Shown here: positions 5,510-5,893 of the stretch, piece after piece
Position numbering within the stretch: position 1 is the stretch's first letter
Layout: the number at the start of each line of letters is the position of its first letter
Origin: Fusobacteriaceae bacterium
Lineage (GTDB): Bacteria; Fusobacteriota; Fusobacteriia; Fusobacteriales; Fusobacteriaceae
Direction of reading: 5' to 3'
DNA length: 5,893 bases
NCBI GenBank assembly: GCA_030625925.1
Contig: DAOUPY010000110.1
Location: 1 to 5,893 of the forward strand
Made by a program: the position numbers and the translations under genes
Notes under the pieces: generated by a model
The model's database searches: none
What the model saw: only the letters and a program-made list of their open reading frames with translations
What the model was told of the DNA's origin: nothing

Positions 5510-5893
5510 ATGAATAAGAATAGAGTAGCAAAACCAGAATGGCTGAAAATAAACTTAGGAAGTGTTAAAGGTTTTCAAAATATTGAGAGTATATTAAAGG
5601 AGTTAAATTTAATAACCGTATGTAAAGAAGCCAACTGCCCAAATAGAGCAGAGTGTTACTCTAGTGGAACTGCAACCTTTTTGATAATGGGGGGCATATG
5701 TACTAGAAAGTGTAAATTTTGTAATGTAAAAGATGGTTCACCTAAGGACTTGGATATTGATGAACCTAGACATATAGCCGAAGCTGTTAAAAAACTTGAA
5801 TTAAATTATGTAGTTGTTACATCGGTAACCCGGGATGATTTAGCTGATGGAGGTGCCAGTCACTTTGCTGAGGTTGTAAAAGAGATAAGAAAA
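5510..5893 (+). CDS. lipA: Lipoyl synthase, N-terminal part (runs off the window)
   Basis: LipA is a radical SAM enzyme that inserts two sulfurs into protein-bound octanoyl groups to make the lipoyl cofactor of 2-oxoacid dehydrogenases and the glycine cleavage system. The first 128 residues are present and the frame is still open at the window edge; the full protein is usually about 280-320 residues. The auxiliary iron-sulfur cluster motif C38-x4-C43-x5-C49 (VCKEANCPNRAEC) and the radical SAM motif C64-x3-C68-x2-C71 (CTRKCKFCNV) are both intact. They are followed by VVTSVTRDDLADGGASHFAE, a typical LipA stretch. AGGAG (5493-5497) lies 12 bases before the ATG, a slightly long spacing; the upstream ATG at 5485 is out of frame. 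No convincing promoter could be fixed in the AT-rich region before it. Neighbouring lip or lpl genes would lie beyond the window, if present. Confidence 0.96.
   Translation, partial: MNKNRVAKPEWLKINLGSVKGFQNIESILKELNLITVCKEANCPNRAECYSSGTATFLIMGGICTRKCKFCNVKDGSPKDLDIDEPRHIAEAVKKLELNYVVVTSVTRDDLADGGASHFAEVVKEIRK

Overview
This is an AT-rich bacterial chromosomal window, with A/T-ending codons, strong AGGAGG-type ribosome binding sites and short intergenic hairpin terminators. Housekeeping genes dominate: uvrA, rpsO and the start of lipA. Base composition and protein style suggest a low-GC anaerobe. I lean towards the Fusobacteriota (Ilyobacter/Propionigenium/Psychrilyobacter-like), but a Firmicute cannot be excluded from the sequence alone.

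Layout. Bases 1-86 hold no gene, only an AT-rich inverted repeat. Bases 87-494 (minus) encode a 135-residue protein of unknown function that starts with GTG. Across a 153-base AT-rich divergent spacer (495-647) lies a plus-strand regulator at 648-1679. It has a TetR-type DNA-binding domain fused to a C-terminal GGDEF-like domain whose catalytic motif is destroyed. A hairpin terminator closes that unit. uvrA (1798-4623, 941 residues) follows as its own unit and has all the expected ATP-binding and zinc-binding motifs. A near-consensus extended -10 promoter sits just after uvrA. It drives rpsO (4752-5015) through a roughly 70-base leader that contains a compact G/C-rich hairpin, and rpsO ends at a textbook terminator. 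Bases 5050-5509 hold no intact gene. On the minus strand this stretch carries about 97 codons of ORF-like sequence broken at two homopolymer runs, and the same stretch contains several perfect inverted repeats. The window ends inside lipA (from 5510), which has a small hairpin in its leader.

How the genes relate. uvrA (nucleotide excision repair), rpsO (30S ribosome assembly) and lipA (lipoate synthesis) are functionally independent and appear to be separately transcribed. The regulator and its divergent neighbour are the only plausible functional pair. The most unusual objects are the TetR-degenerate-GGDEF fusion, the structured rpsO leader (a candidate S15 autoregulatory element) and the disrupted, hairpin-rich rpsO-lipA spacer. 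I see no CRISPR array, tRNA, rRNA or intact mobile element.
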